A stretch of 64,000 nt of DNA from Protea cynaroides. Taxonomy: Eukaryota; Streptophyta; Magnoliopsida; Proteales; Proteaceae. Of this stretch, positions 22,691-34,929 are shown in pieces (position 1 is the stretch's first letter; each line of letters opens with the position of its first letter). Under the pieces are notes generated by a model. The model was given only the letters and a program-made list of their open reading frames with translations, did no database searches and was not told where the DNA came from. The stretch spans positions 31,320,271 through 31,384,270 of the forward strand of contig CM053266.1 in assembly GCA_028583415.1 (NCBI GenBank), read 5' to 3'. The position numbers and the translations under genes were made by a program.

Positions 22691-24480
22691 CCGATGAGAC
22701 AGTGCTCCAATGGACAAACTCTTCAAACTGCAAAAACAATACTTGTGTATGCCCAAAGATGGTAGGGCTCTTAATATCATACTGTTAGAATAAGTCGAGA
22801 TCAACTGAGGTGGGACCTATCTATAGACGACAGGGGAAAAGGACAAACAAGGTCGGACTTTTAACCCTAGGGTCGCTCTGATGCTTAAATCAGGATTCTA
22901 AACAACAAATAATAAAAGCGAGAGAATGGTAGAAAGAATGAAATTGTAAGAAGTGATGAAAAGATAATGAAATGTTTTAACTTTGAAATCCAGGTCCTAT
23001 TTATAGGGATCCAGTGTGGGTCCCATGCTCCGTTTTAGTTTAAGTTTGAAGTATCAATGGTCAGTTGTGCTCCTGACTTCAGTGGATAATACCAAATATA
23101 CCCTTGAGTGTTCCTTTAGTAAAAATCAGTTATGCCCACAATGGCTGGAGACTTAAAAACAGCAGTGAGTCGTGCTTCCATTGGTGCAAATCGAATACCT
23201 TGTAAATCAATCTTCAAGATGAAATTGTCCCGGTAGACACAACTAGTTAATGTGTCTGCACATCAGAAACACGTTTAAGTGGCTTCTAATACGGCTCGGT
23301 CAAAATACGATGACACGTGGAAAGTGTTTTGAATTTTTAATAAATATATGTTAATATCTTTAAAATACTAATAATCTATTAATCTTATTTGTCCAAACAG
23401 ACCCCTCCATATGAAGTCAAACACATCAACAACCAGAGCATGCATTAGCTAAACTAAAACAATTTTACATTTAGAGTTCTTCCAGATAACAAAAAGGAAA
23501 ATTATTTAAGTGTTGGAAATTTTCAATGATTATGATTGTTTCACATTAAACAAACAATCTTCTTCTCTTTCTCATTTAAGAAATGAATGGATGTCAGTAT
23601 GTTTACCAAAAAAAAAATTAAAAATGAATGTAAGTATTAATACTGACAAGACAATATTGAAAATGAGTAGGAACATATTAAACTCCCATTACAAGCAACT
23701 TCTTGGTTAAGTCATTTGAATTAAAAATCCATTTTTTGAATTAAATTATAAAATAAAATAATTAAATATAAAAAAGGAACCGTAATTTTGGGATTGCATG
23801 GTTAAGGTATTAGTCCTTCATTTAATAGGGGAGGATAGTTTTAAGATTATCCTTTTTATCCGATGGTTGAAAGTACAAACGTGTATATACATAGCCGTAT
23901 ATAAAACTTTTTACCAAATAAATTTATGAAAAAAATAATAAAAACTAAAAAAATTATGTATTCAAATAATACTATAAAATAAAACAAGGAAAATAATTCA
24001 TCAATTTGAAGATTTCAACAATGACATGCCATTCAAAATGGGTAATCTCCTTAATTTTTTATCCATATAGTTACAATAGTTAGTTACATGAAACTGACCC
24101 AAAAAACAATGACAAACAATAAAAACATGTAAATAAAAAAAAAATTCCTTCAATGGGTTTTTAAACAATGGCATGCATTTGAGCATGGGTGATTTTTTTC
24201 AATTTTATATCAATATAATTCACTGATGAAATCAGTTCCATGAAACTGACCCTAAAGCAGAAGAACCAATACTTCCATGGTGATCTTAGTGGGACCCAAG
24301 GTTGTAGACCCAAGTATACTTGGGTGTAAGGATTCAACCGGAAACAGACATGTGTTGGATGTTTCTTAAAATAATATTAAAACAGAATAAGATGGAGATT
24401 GATTAAATCCACTGATCTACTTGAACCATGGTGGGAACCAAAAATGCTTACTTGTATAATAGAAAAACCATCAAATTCGA
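22691..24480. other. Intergenic DNA upstream of IRX9
   Basis: No coding exon was supported. The segment has a moderately GC-balanced part (22800-23300) followed by AT-rich DNA. The short open frames 23510-23710 (+) and 24001-24186 (-) lack any recognisable feature. Confidence 0.4.
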
Positions 24481-24483
24481 AAA

Positions 24484-24510
24484 ACCAAATTATTTGAGGA
24501 CTTGGTTGGT
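24484..24510. promoter_or_regulatory. Pair of MYB46-type secondary-wall elements
   Basis: ACCAAAT (24484-24490, plus) and ACCAACC (24504-24510, minus) both fit the ACC[A/T]A[A/C][T/C] consensus bound by MYB46/MYB83 in secondary-wall gene promoters. They lie about 470-495 bp before the IRX9 start. The motif is short, so chance matches are possible. Confidence 0.4.
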
Positions 24511-24884
24511 CAAATCAGTAGCTTCTCCAAACTTGCAACTCAAAACAATATTATAATCATAATTCAATGGTGACTGGGAGAAGGTTTTAGGTGATGGGTT
24601 TCAATCTCAACAGCAAGTTGGTGATAAGACAACGCAACTCAATCCTTTCTGTGTTTCTTCAACTTCAAGAGAAGACTAACTGAAGCAATAGCTTCCAGCT
24701 ATTCAAAAGGGATTTCCACATCATCTCAGTTCCTAGAAAGAACACAAAACCACCCATGGAGTTCGCCAGTACTAATCATATATAACCGTTGTCTTCCCCT
24801 TTTCAAAAATACTATTCAGTAACCTTCTCATCTTCCAAATATAAAACCCAGTTCTTGATTCAAGAATTCACAAGGTTATAGCCT

Positions 24885-24885
<1 letters not shown>

Positions 24886-24939
<54 letters not shown>
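24886..24939. repeat. (GA)n microsatellite in the IRX9 leader
   Basis: About 26 GA units end 39 bp before the ATG at 24979. A TATA-like AAATATAAAACCC lies near 24837-24849, so the repeat is probably in the 5' untranslated leader. Confidence 0.8.
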
Positions 24940-24941
<2 letters not shown>

Positions 24942-24978
24942 TGGTGGATCAACCTTGGTTTTATCTGTGTTTAGGAAG

Positions 24979-25975
24979 ATGGGTTCTGTAGATAGATCAA
25001 AGAAGAGAGTTCAGCTATGGAAGAAAGCTGCTTTTCATTTTGTTTTGTGTTTTGTTATGGGTTTCTTCACTGGTTTCACCCCTACCAGTAAAGCTTCAAT
25101 TTTCAATGGTTTTGTTATTCCATCAAATCAATCCATGAAGATTCAAGAAATTTCTCCTGAATCAATTGAAATGGTACAACCTGCAACTACTCAAGAGGGG
25201 AACTTGAATAGGAGTTTAATGGCTGAAACTCCTATGGCAGTTCATGCAGTTCTGACTAGTTTAGAAGAGAACAAAACTACATCTCCCAAGGAAGAAGATG
25301 ATGATATCGAATTGATTCCGAAAAAAGTTTTGATTATCGTTACGCCCACGAGATCGAATGATCGGCTTCAAGGATCTTTATTGAGAAGATTGAGTACTAC
25401 ATTGAAATTGGTTCCTCCACCTCTTGTTTGGATTGTTGTGGAAGCTCAATCAGATTCTTCAGAGGTATCAGAGATACTGAGAAAAACAGGGGTCATGTAT
25501 AGACATTTGGTTTCTCAGAAAACTTCCACAGATACAGAAGCTGAAATGGAACACCAGAGAAATTTCGCGCTTAGTCACATCGAATATCATCGACTCAGTG
25601 GGGTTGTTCACTTTGCTGAGCTTTCCAATTCCTATGATCTTGACTTCTTTGAAGAAATCAGAGAAATTGAGTATGAACTTCCTTATCCATTCACTTTGGT
25701 TTTTTACTTTTTTTAATTTTCCTTACTTTTAGTTTTGCAGGAGAATCATTGTTGATCTTAACTAATCCTTTTTATTTTCCTAAAACCCATTTCTTTTGAT
25801 CCTCTCAAACTTCAAATTTAATCAGATTTTCAGTGATTTCTTTAGAAGTACCCATGTTTCCTACCAAAGCAGAATTTCAAAATTGAAGAACTTTTCCAGG
25901 AAGAAAACAGAGTAATATTATTTTTTTATTAGTATGAGTATCCAAATGAAATTCAAACTCAATTTTTTTAGTGAG

Positions 25976-26010
<35 letters not shown>

Positions 26011-26817
26011 GAGTGATGCATCATGCATTGTGATGAACAACATGAAAATGGAGGTTAGATAACATAAGTTTATTAACTTTGATAAAAAAAATTTGCAGGG
26101 TTTTTGGAGCATGGCCTATAGCTTTGGTATCTGCAAACAGGCAGAGAGTAGTGATTGAAGGACCAGTTTGTGATTCTTCACAAGTCATAGGATGGAATCC
26201 AAGGAGTTCCAATGATCAGAGCAATCCAGTGGCTCCAATTCATATTTCAAGTTTTGGATTCAACAGTTCTGTTCTCTGGGATCCTGAAAGATGGGGTCGT
26301 CCATCTGTTCAAGATAATTCACAGGTATAATTCTCAGATACTTTTATTGCTCCAATTTCAAGGTTCTAAATCCAGTTATCAAATACGGTATCAACCATGA
26401 TGTTTGAAACCAATGAGACGCTAACACATGGCTGATACCGCATACGATAATATTAAAACAAGAATCAGATCAGGATCAGTCTGATCCAAAACCGATACAA
26501 TACCCAATAATGGTCCCTCGCTATTCATGGATCCTAATCTGACCCCACCAAAATTGATTTTGAGGGTTTTTTTTTTTTTTTTTTTTTTTTTATTCCTGAT
26601 GAACCAAAAACTGTTTGGGTAGGATAAACTGAGTATTGTTTATGTTTTGCAGAATCCCATGAAATTTATTCAACAAGCTGTTCTTGAAGATGAGACCAAG
26701 CTAAAGGCGATACCAGAAGGGGACTGTTCTAAAATAATGCTTTGGAATTTTTACATACCAAGACAGATTATATCTCATCTTCCATCACCAGCCTCTCCAA
26801 ATGGCAAACGGAGGTAG
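24979..26817 (+). CDS. IRX9: GT43 family xylan protein, IRX9 type
   Basis: A Golgi type II membrane protein of glycosyltransferase family 43, needed for xylan backbone elongation in secondary walls. Exons are 24979-25670, 26099-26324 and 26653-26817, with GT..AG borders; the product is 360 residues, close to Arabidopsis IRX9. The start MGSVDRSKKRVQLWKKA matches the family start; an in-frame ATG at 24955 is less likely. A membrane segment spans about residues 17-34 (AAFHFVLCFVMGFFTGF), followed by a stem and then the GT43 domain: VTPTRSNDR, LVPPPLVWIVVEAQ, TGVMYRHLV, and WDPERWGRP in exon 2. The position equivalent to the GT43 DDD metal motif reads AELS (residues 213-216), so the catalytic acidic triad is absent. 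This is a known trait of IRX9, thought to act as a non-catalytic partner of IRX10 and IRX14. There are no frameshifts. Confidence 0.95.
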
Positions 26818-27169
26818 TCAGGAAAGTTAGTGGAGAAAGTACAATGAATTTGGTGTTTTGAAATTTTAATTTTTTTTTTCCATTATTTCTTTTATTGTTA
26901 TTTTATAGATTTAATTGTGGGAATTTTCCATTGTACTTCTCCCTATACTTTGTATTTTTTGTACAAAAAAAAAATAAAAAAAGGAAAGAAAATATATGGG
27001 TTGAGTTTTTCTTCTTTTTCATATATGAGATTTATTTTTCTTTTGAAAAAGAAAATAAAATTCAAAATTTTCGGTATAACACTAACATTTTAATATTTTT
27101 CGTCACACTCGTATATTAAGTAGAGATAGCCCAAATTTTTACGAATTATCGTCAACATCTTTAAATAAA
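26818..27169 (+). other. IRX9 3' untranslated region (approximate)
   Basis: T-rich sequence after the TAG at 26815-26817, with AATAAA-like words near 26971-26980. The poly(A) site is not fixed. Confidence 0.4.
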
Positions 27170-28260
27170 AATAAAATTAAAAATAGACATGATAGTCTAA
27201 TGGTCTAAAGCTAAAAGTCTATCTCATGAATGGGTCTTTAGATTTAATACTATCCATTACTCTTTTGAATCAGTCCAAATCGCTATAATATAAAGGAGTT
27301 TTAAAAAATGAAATAAAAAAAGTGAGGAAGAGAAGGGAAAAAAAAATATTTAAGAAAGAAAGAACAGAAAAAACCAAACCCTAGTTTTAAAAAAAAAAAC
27401 CAAAGGAAAAATCCAATAAGAGGGATCCTGAGTAGGTAGTATCTAAATGGGAATACCCTACTTGGTCTAATCATGATCGAGAAATGAAAAGTGATGTTTT
27501 AACTTTTATATAACAAAACGTGATGGTTTAACCTTGTTTATTTTAATGGGGAAAAGGAATAACAGGTTATCGGTATTGCTGTCTTTCTCCTTTCTGAAAT
27601 ACGGACCGCCCCCCCCCCCCTCTCGGTTTCTCTTTCTCTTTCTCTATCTCAAGTGATCGGTTATCGATTCTTCTTATACTATCCTCTTATTTTAATGACA
27701 AATTTTTTTGTATAATATCGTTATAAATGCCTATTTGAAATTCCAAAAACATCCTCTATAAGACGAATGATTGATTGTCGAAGTTTGCAGACACAGTCTT
27801 ACTGGGTGGCTTTTATACTAACATAGGGATTGCACGCATGAGTATCTAATTAGGAGGCGGAGTGGTCATTTTACCCACTTGTGTCTCGGCATAGGTGCAC
27901 ATTGCCGTATATGAATATTTTTTCCCTTTAAATATTAAAAAAATTAGGCCATCATAGCTCCTTCTATCATTTTATTATTGCATTAGACTTTAGGGGAAAA
28001 TCATGTGGTTTGTACATCGTTATCATTCTCGTTGGGTAGCATGTATACATCGCTCTCATTCGCTCCTAATTCTTTTTTCTCGCTTTCCTCTTTGGCTATG
28101 TGAACCCCCTGCATCATGAAACATCCTCCTATGCACCACTTGCTTAACATGAGAGATACCATTACATGCCATCGAAGTATATCTCCCTCTCCCTAATTTT
28201 CTAACTCATTTAGCTTATTATTAAACATAAAAAAACTCCTTGCAATTGTGTGTATAAAAT
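27170..28260. repeat. Diverged segmental duplicate, copy A
   Basis: Blocks of this segment recur in the same order at 30585-32090. Examples are the words around TTGAATCAGTCCAAATC (27276), AGTATCTAAATGG (27438), TGATGGTTTAACC (27520), and GTGGTTTGTACATC...ATGAGAGATAC (28004-28160). The copies differ by many substitutions and indels, so the duplication is old. No coding exon was seen. A (C)12 run lies at 27609-27620. Confidence 0.6.
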
Positions 28261-28985
28261 TCCATAAATTAATAAAGTATTATTTCATTATAAATAGGAG
28301 ACAATTTCGTACACGGCCAATGTATACACACGGTCAAGGTATCACCGCTTCATTTAACAAGAATATTTTTGAGATTACATTTCTTCATTTGATGGTTACA
28401 ACTACGATCATATATGCACATGGCCGTCTATATATGAAACCTTTCGCCTTTTAAGTGAAAGAAAAAAAATGCACTGATCCACATCAGAAAATAAAAGCCT
28501 TTTGAATTGCCCTAATAGACCATATAATTGGAATAATTTCTCATCCATGTATACAAAATATTTTCGAACCCATGATTTCGGTCTCATAATATTAGATGCC
28601 ATTAGTAATCATTACTCATAAATAAAATCGAAAAAAGATCTACAAGCTAGCACTGTATATTGAAATCTTACACGTTAACATTTTTTTTTTTTTGTCATTG
28701 GTCCCAGGAGAAAAAGGTCTAACTCAACCATTCAATCCATTTGCCATTGCCATTGCCATTGCACCCTTCCCATCTCTTTTCCTCCACCTCTCTCCATCTC
28801 CACGGGTCACCGTTGGCCCTGTCGCCGTGTTGGCCCTGTCGCCATCACGGCTGACTATCGCAACACATTATTCCCTGCGCTGATCCCCTCCTCCATCTCC
28901 ATCAGTGACAACACTCTTTCTCCATGGAATCCAAAAAGTCCATGGAAACCAGAAGTAAATATCTTTGAACTTCCAGACTTCATAG
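28250..28985 (+). repeat. Dispersed repeat, copy 1 (partner at 43000-43500)
   Basis: Shared ordered words with 43000-43500 include a TTATTTC(T/A)CATTATAAATA stretch, AAATGCACT, a GGAATAATTTCT stretch, a TCCTCC-rich block, and a short coding-like stretch giving the peptide word SKKSME. It may be a dispersed transposon copy or a gene relic; the identity is unknown. Confidence 0.4.
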
Positions 28986-29072
28986 ATGTATTCTTCCATA
29001 TTAATTAAATTATTAATGTCACAAAAAAGAAATAATAAAGTAATGAAATCGAAGCCCCAATTGCACCCACCT

Positions 29073-29549
29073 GGGTGTCAATTCTGAATCGAAATCGATT
29101 GATAAAATGTCTAAACAAATTAAATTGAAATTAATTCGTTCGGTTTTGATTTTACACATAGTTAATCAGTTTGGTTGTGGTTAAGAATCATTAAACCATC
29201 AGTCAATTAATAAAAATCAATTAAATGAAACCGAAAGAAAACCTAATAAAATCGGTGAGGAAATCGAATAAAAACAAATAGCTGTCTAATATTTCATAAA
29301 TAATATATAATTTTAATGTGTTATACTTTGACATAATGTCATGCTCATGTGATATGATATTTTTAGTTTATTATTTAATGTTTGAAGTTCTGTTGTTGAA
29401 CTATTACGATCATAGAATATTCATTCATTCCCCATAAACTGTTTAAGAAACCATTTATTATTCGGTTCAGTTACAATTTCTATAAGTAATAACTTTGAAC
29501 CGAACCAGTCTGAACCAATAAATTGTTTATGAACCGATTGACACCCTTA
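29073..29549. mobile_element. hAT-like element with GGGTGTCAAT ends
   Basis: The left end GGGTGTCAATTCTGAA and right end GATTGACACCCTTA are inverted. The interior has AACCGA / TCGGTT words on both strands and no coding sequence. It belongs with the elements at 20033 and 62343. The 8-bp flanks do not match clearly. Confidence 0.5.
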
Positions 29550-29896
29550 ACTCAGCTTCTGTTCAGTGGTACAAACTGCATAATCTCTGTCCAATAGTGA
29601 TCACTATGACCTTCGTAGTCCCTATGAAATGACATTCATGCCATCCCTATTGGATTCTTGACGCACTTTTCCCATTGGCTAAAAAAATTGAAGGAATAAG
29701 TAAGATCTCCAACCCACCACCTTTTCCCTAAATCTAAATTCGTTCCCCATTTAAGAACCTCCCTACCATGGACCCCATCACCATCCACGGAGTGTGGGAC
29801 CCATTAAACATTAATGGTGATGACGTCCATGGGAGGGTCCTCGTCACATGTAATTTGACATAAATAAATTTAAGTAGAAATAATCCAATAGTACAT

Positions 29897-30470
29897 TAAG
29901 ACTCTCTTTGGTATGTATTATAGAATTACATAATACATTATGATATATGTAATTGTTTGGTATGATTTATGGTACTTTATATTTAAAATAAATTGATATA
30001 ATCTAAAATCTATAAATAGGTTAGAAGTTGTTTATCATTATTGTGATAATAGATTATTACTTCTTTAAGGTTCTCTTTGCTATGTATTATAGAATTAATT
30101 ATATAATGACATATGTAGATGTTTGGTATGATTTATAATATTTATTTATATTTAAAATAAATTGAAATAAACTAAAATATTCAAATAGGTTGTTAGATGT
30201 TTATCATTATTGTAATAATCTATGATTACTTCTTTGTGTCTAGTGGTATTAAACGATTATTATTTATGACTTATAATTTATTGTCATAAATGATTTGTCA
30301 TTAATAATTCGTAAACTTAACTATAAACTATACCAAAGAGATCCCTAAGTCTAGTAGTATTAAACGGTTATTATTTATGATTCATAATTTATTCTAATAA
30401 ATGATTTATTATAGATAACTCATAAACATAAATATTAACTATACCAGAAAAAGTCTAAGATACATTGAAA
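29897..30470. mobile_element. Cluster of CTCTTTGGTAT MITEs (two to three copies)
   Basis: Successive AT-rich copies begin CTCTTTGGTATGTATTATAG (29903) and CTCTTTGCTATGTATTATAG (30071), and end CTATACCAAAGAGA (about 30330-30344) and CTATACCAGAAAAAG (about 30440-30454). Interior words AAATCTATAAATAGG, TTATCATTATTGTGATAAT and CATAAATGATTTGTC are shared. No coding sequence. Confidence 0.6.
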
Positions 30471-30584
30471 TTCTTAGATAATCGCTGTGGAACTATACAT
30501 CTATAACTTCTAATATCTGATCAACACAATTTGAGGATTTTCTTGAGCAACTTAAACCGATTGTATTCAACAACAATAAATAGA

Positions 30585-32090
30585 ATAAAACTATGATACA
30601 TAATAGTCCAATGGGTCTAAAACAAAACTCTTATTTCATGAATTTGTTCAGACTTAAAACTATCCACCACTCCTTTTGAATCAGTCCAAATCCTTACAAA
30701 TAAGGAGTTTTAAAGAATGAAATAAAAAAGTATAGAGAAGCGAAAAAAAAAAAAAAAAAAAAAAACCATGCCCAAGAGACAAACTAATAAGATGGATTCA
30801 GACTGAAACAGTATCTAAATGGAACACCTTACTTGGGTTCTTTTTGGTATAATTATATTTATGTTTATGAGTTATTTATGATAAATTATTTATTGGATAA
30901 AATTATGAGCCATAAATAACAATCGTTTACCATTGGACATAAAGAAGGAATAATAAACTATCATAGTAATAATAAACATCTTCTAACTTTTATATGTAGA
31001 TTTAGATTATATTAATTTATGTTAAAAATAAATAAATACCATACATTATACTAAATAAGGCTCTCTTTGAGAAGTATTATGAATTAATTATGTAATATAT
31101 TATGATATTTATAGTTGTTTTGTATGATTTATAATATTTATTTATATTTAAAATAAATTAATATAATTTAAAATCTACAAATCAATTAAAAGATGTTTAT
31201 CATTATTATGATAATCATTTATTATTTCTTTATGTCTAGTGGTACCCAAAAAATATTTTTTATGATTCATAATTTATTACAATAAATGATTTGTCATAAA
31301 TAACTCATAAACATAAATATAAATCACATTAAACAGAGCTTTACATATGTCATAATGTATTATATAATTAATTTTAACAAAACATGATGTTTTAACCTTT
31401 TTTTTTTTTTTTGGATAAAACATGATGTTTTAACTTTGGGAAATTCTACTTGTAAAAAGCCCTTCTTACATTTAGTTTTGTAACAAGGGTCTTGTCACCG
31501 TCTTCGACGGCCTTCCAATTGTCTCGAAGATGTGTTCAGTTTTTGTGATATATTGCTTTTCTTCCTAAAGTCCAATTGAGGCCTTAGGGTTTTTGGTTGG
31601 TTGTTGTGTGGCTATCTTAATCTTGATAGGGTTGTGAGTCTTTCTTGATGACAGTCGATTATATTCTTCCCTTCTCCCTTCTGATGTTGCAATTTTTTTC
31701 TTAATAAATGATTTAAGTATAAAAAAAAGTTCTTGTAGCTGTTGGATTTGTTTCAATGTTCAAATAAAATATCAACATAATTCCTTTTATACCCTTTAAC
31801 TTCTGCTTTTGAAGTTTTCTTAAAGAAAAATTTGATATCATTGATTATATACTTTCGTTCTTTGTATTATTTGTCTTTAGGAGAAAGCATGTTGTGGTTT
31901 GTACATCACTCTCACATTCTCTCTTCCTTTTATTATTATTATATATTTTTTTTTCTCATTTTTCTCCTTGTCTATGTGAAGTGTGAATCCTTTGAATCGT
32001 GAAACACCTTTTCTATGCATCCATTGGCTTAACGTGAGAGATACAATTATACACCATCAATCATATGGATCCTTCCTATATTTATATTTA
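30585..32090. repeat. Diverged segmental duplicate, copy B, with MITE insertion
   Basis: Partner of 27170-28260 with the same block order. Two MITE copies (30838-31350) interrupt it directly after the ACCTTACTTGG block. Later blocks match again from TGATGTTTTAACC (31384) to GTGAGAGATACAATTATACACC (32034-32055). Confidence 0.6.
30838..31350. mobile_element. Head-to-head pair of CTCTTTGGTAT-family MITEs
   Basis: The left copy is in minus orientation (starts GGTTCTTTTTGGTATAATT) and the right copy in plus orientation (starts GGCTCTCTTTGAGAAGT at 31061). Together they form a long AT-rich palindrome, repeating the arrangement seen at 22205-22690. Confidence 0.55.
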
Positions 32091-32099
32091 AAAAAAAAA

Positions 32100-33100
32100 T
32101 CATTGTAAATGTTGGAAACCAAATACTATCCATTTATGTATGAACTAAATGATATCAAGCCAAGAAATAACATGGCAAGTAACAAATAAGCAATCCACTA
32201 TACACAATCATAACACCAAATTTTTAATGGAGAAAAATCACAGGATCGAGTCTAGTAAAAAACTTCCACTATAATGATAATTATAGTACAAGGTTTTCAA
32301 ATTTTATACCTAAGTTTATATCACAAGAGAGTGAACAAAGACAATCTATTTAGAGAAATACAAGATTACCCCTTCAACCATCATTACAATGGTACTTTCT
32401 TATCATTAGGAACCCCAAATAACTTCACAAAAGCTTAGAAAAAATCATTGGAAAACACAAGTTGTTGATCTGATTCATTGGCTAAAAGAAAATGTGAGAG
32501 ATAACAAGAATAACCTCTAAAAAAGCTTGAATTTGAAAGAGAACTTTCACAAGAGTATTTTTCTCGTTTTCTACCATAATTATTTAATTAACAAATTATT
32601 CGGCCAAACTGAGTAATATGATTTATTCGGTCAAATCCGAACTATATTCTAAGATGCAGAAAAAGTCACGTATTTTTGAGTTTGAGGTAAATCTCAAATA
32701 ATTCTTCGGTAGTCAAATTATACCGAATAATCCAGGATAATATAAAAATAAATCTACACTTGATTTACAGGTAACCGCTTTACTTTGACAAGACTTGTTG
32801 TGTTACAAGTCTTCATCTTCCCATTTTTAAATATCAATTTTTCTTCATTTTACCAAAATTCATCATCTTCCCATTGACCGGATTTATTTTTCTCTATCGC
32901 TGTCACACTTTTTTTTTTTTTTTTTTTTTTCTATTGATATACTTATGTTTTGTATACCAATTTCCCACGCATGTTATTTTTTTTCCATATCCTCATTCCA
33001 CTTGTTTCATATATAATAATAAAATATACATAGAATTGATTGGATCTTGATCTCTTCATAGTCTTGGATTCAAGATTAACAAATTGACATAATCTCTATA
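32100..33100. mobile_element. Possible LTR remnant
   Basis: The word order AATACTATCCA...ACACCAAATTTTTAATGGAGAAAAATCAC near 32120-32250 looks like the leader region of plant copia LTRs, where a similar ACAC...TTTACGTGGAAAAACC motif is common. No TG..CA ends or target duplication could be fixed. The rest has no gene. Confidence 0.3.
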
Positions 33101-33153
33101 TAAAATAATAATAATAAAAGCTGGTTTCTACTTTGCCTCTTTGGTTAGGTTAT

Positions 33154-34929
33154 TGTAATTCCCAGATTGACACTGAGAGGGGGGTGAATCAGTACCCACT
33201 AAAATTCTTCCCAACTATTTGAGGCCCGTCCCGATTGGTTAAACACTTCTTGCCTTGAGCTATCTGTCTTGGCTGTCTTGCCTTGAGCCGACTAGTTCAC
33301 ATACTTGTTCATTTACACATTTCGTGTAACACACCATGCCACACACCTACAGGTATCCATACCGGAGGCTTGGCCCCGCCTAGTGTGTACACCCGGACCC
33401 GCAACCCACGCACTTCACATACACAACAAAAATATACACATCCACAAGACACATCATATAACGTGGTTCACCAATCACACACCTGTGATGGCTACTCCAC
33501 GGGGCAATACCCTAACCGGGGGTTTCATATTATACCCAATACGCTACTTCAATAGTATTCCATTTGCTACAACAACTTGGTGCTATATCACCAACGTAAT
33601 CCAAGCTGCAACTTGAGATTCTAGGCAACTACCCTCAATCCTGTTAAGCCCCAACTTAACAGGTTACAATGAAATTGATATGGAATGTGTACAAACCCTT
33701 CCCAACATAATACATCTCACAGTATAAGGTTTGCGTGCGTGATTACCTTCCCAGCGTGATCACTCGCAAGTTTGACGCTCACAACGTAGAAGTTCCAAGC
33801 TCTCGTGTAGTGATAGATATGCTTCAATAGAGTAGAACTCGATATTCTTCCAATCTATCTCGCACAACATCATTCACATCAAAACATCACTCGGGCTCAC
33901 TCTTCCCTCCAAACTACTCAAATGATCATGTATGTCGGATGGAGGAAGGTGGAGAGGAATTTTTCTTCAAGAAAAGCTCCAAATCCTCCTTTTTCACCAA
34001 AACCCGTAGCTTTTTTGTTCAAAACCCTGGTTTTTTGTTCAAAAACATTCGCTCGGAGAGAGAAGCTCGTGGGCTTTTGAATCATCTCAATCGGAGATCG
34101 GACGGCCAAGATATGGCCATTTGAAGTTCGGCCGATCGGATTATTCCAAATGGAATCTTACGGACTGATTCCATGCGGCGCGGCACCGTAGCGCGCCCTC
34201 CTCGACCCACCGTACACCGTTGTCGAGTTTTGATTTGCGGAGAAGGAATCAAATGAATCGGACCGTTGGATCGGTCGATGAAACGGCGGGATCTCCTCCG
34301 GACCGTCGGATCGGTCGGATCCGTCGGTCGGACTCGGCTTCAATCGCGATCCCTCGGTTGGAATCATCGGCGCCCTTCGTGCGGCATTTCATCGAATGGG
34401 TGAAGTGCATGCCGCTGGCTTCGCGCTGCGGCCCGCGGCATGCGCGCGCATGCTGTCTTCTTCGCGTCTTTGTCTTTGCTCGCTGCCGGCGAGCCTTCCG
34501 GCATGGCACGGCGCGCATGGCCTTGCGCGCGGCATCTGCTGTTGCCGCGCGGCATCTGCTGCGCATGGCTTCTTTGTGCGTGGCCGTGTGCGTGGCTGCG
34601 CTGGCGCGGCGCAGTTGGCATGGCCTGCTGGCTGGTGCCGCGGGCATCGGCCCTGCGGGCCCGGGCTGGCTGCCATCTGGCCCGGCCACCCAAGGTGGGA
34701 CCCACCGGTCACCCTCTCTCTCCTCTTTCTCTCTCCTCGGTTTCTCTCTCTTCTTGTTTGGACTTTCTTATCAACTTTCTTCAATGGTTCTCTCACATCA
34801 ACGCTGTTAGAGCACTATCCCGATCATCATGTCTACCAGTGGGCCTTCAGACATTCTCTCTCCTCCATATCACCTTGTCAACTCAGAGTTGCCAACAATG
34901 ACAACCTTAACTTGGTCAAGGTTCCAACA
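33154..34929 (-). repeat. 3' LTR of the copia element
   Basis: 1776 bp with TGTTGG...TTACA ends in element orientation. A GC-rich, CpG-rich block at about 34150-34690 stands out from the AT-rich genome. Long open frames across this block are by-products of its composition, not proteins. Outside the block the LTR is nearly the same as the 5' LTR. Confidence 0.9.

Noticed and set aside
24886..24939. (GA)n tract as a GAGA-factor element
   Set aside because: It is a simple repeat. A regulatory role is possible, but nothing in the sequence separates it from ordinary leader microsatellites.
24955..24978. Upstream in-frame ATG as the IRX9 start
   Set aside because: Family proteins begin MGS at the ATG 24979; the extra eight residues have no counterpart.
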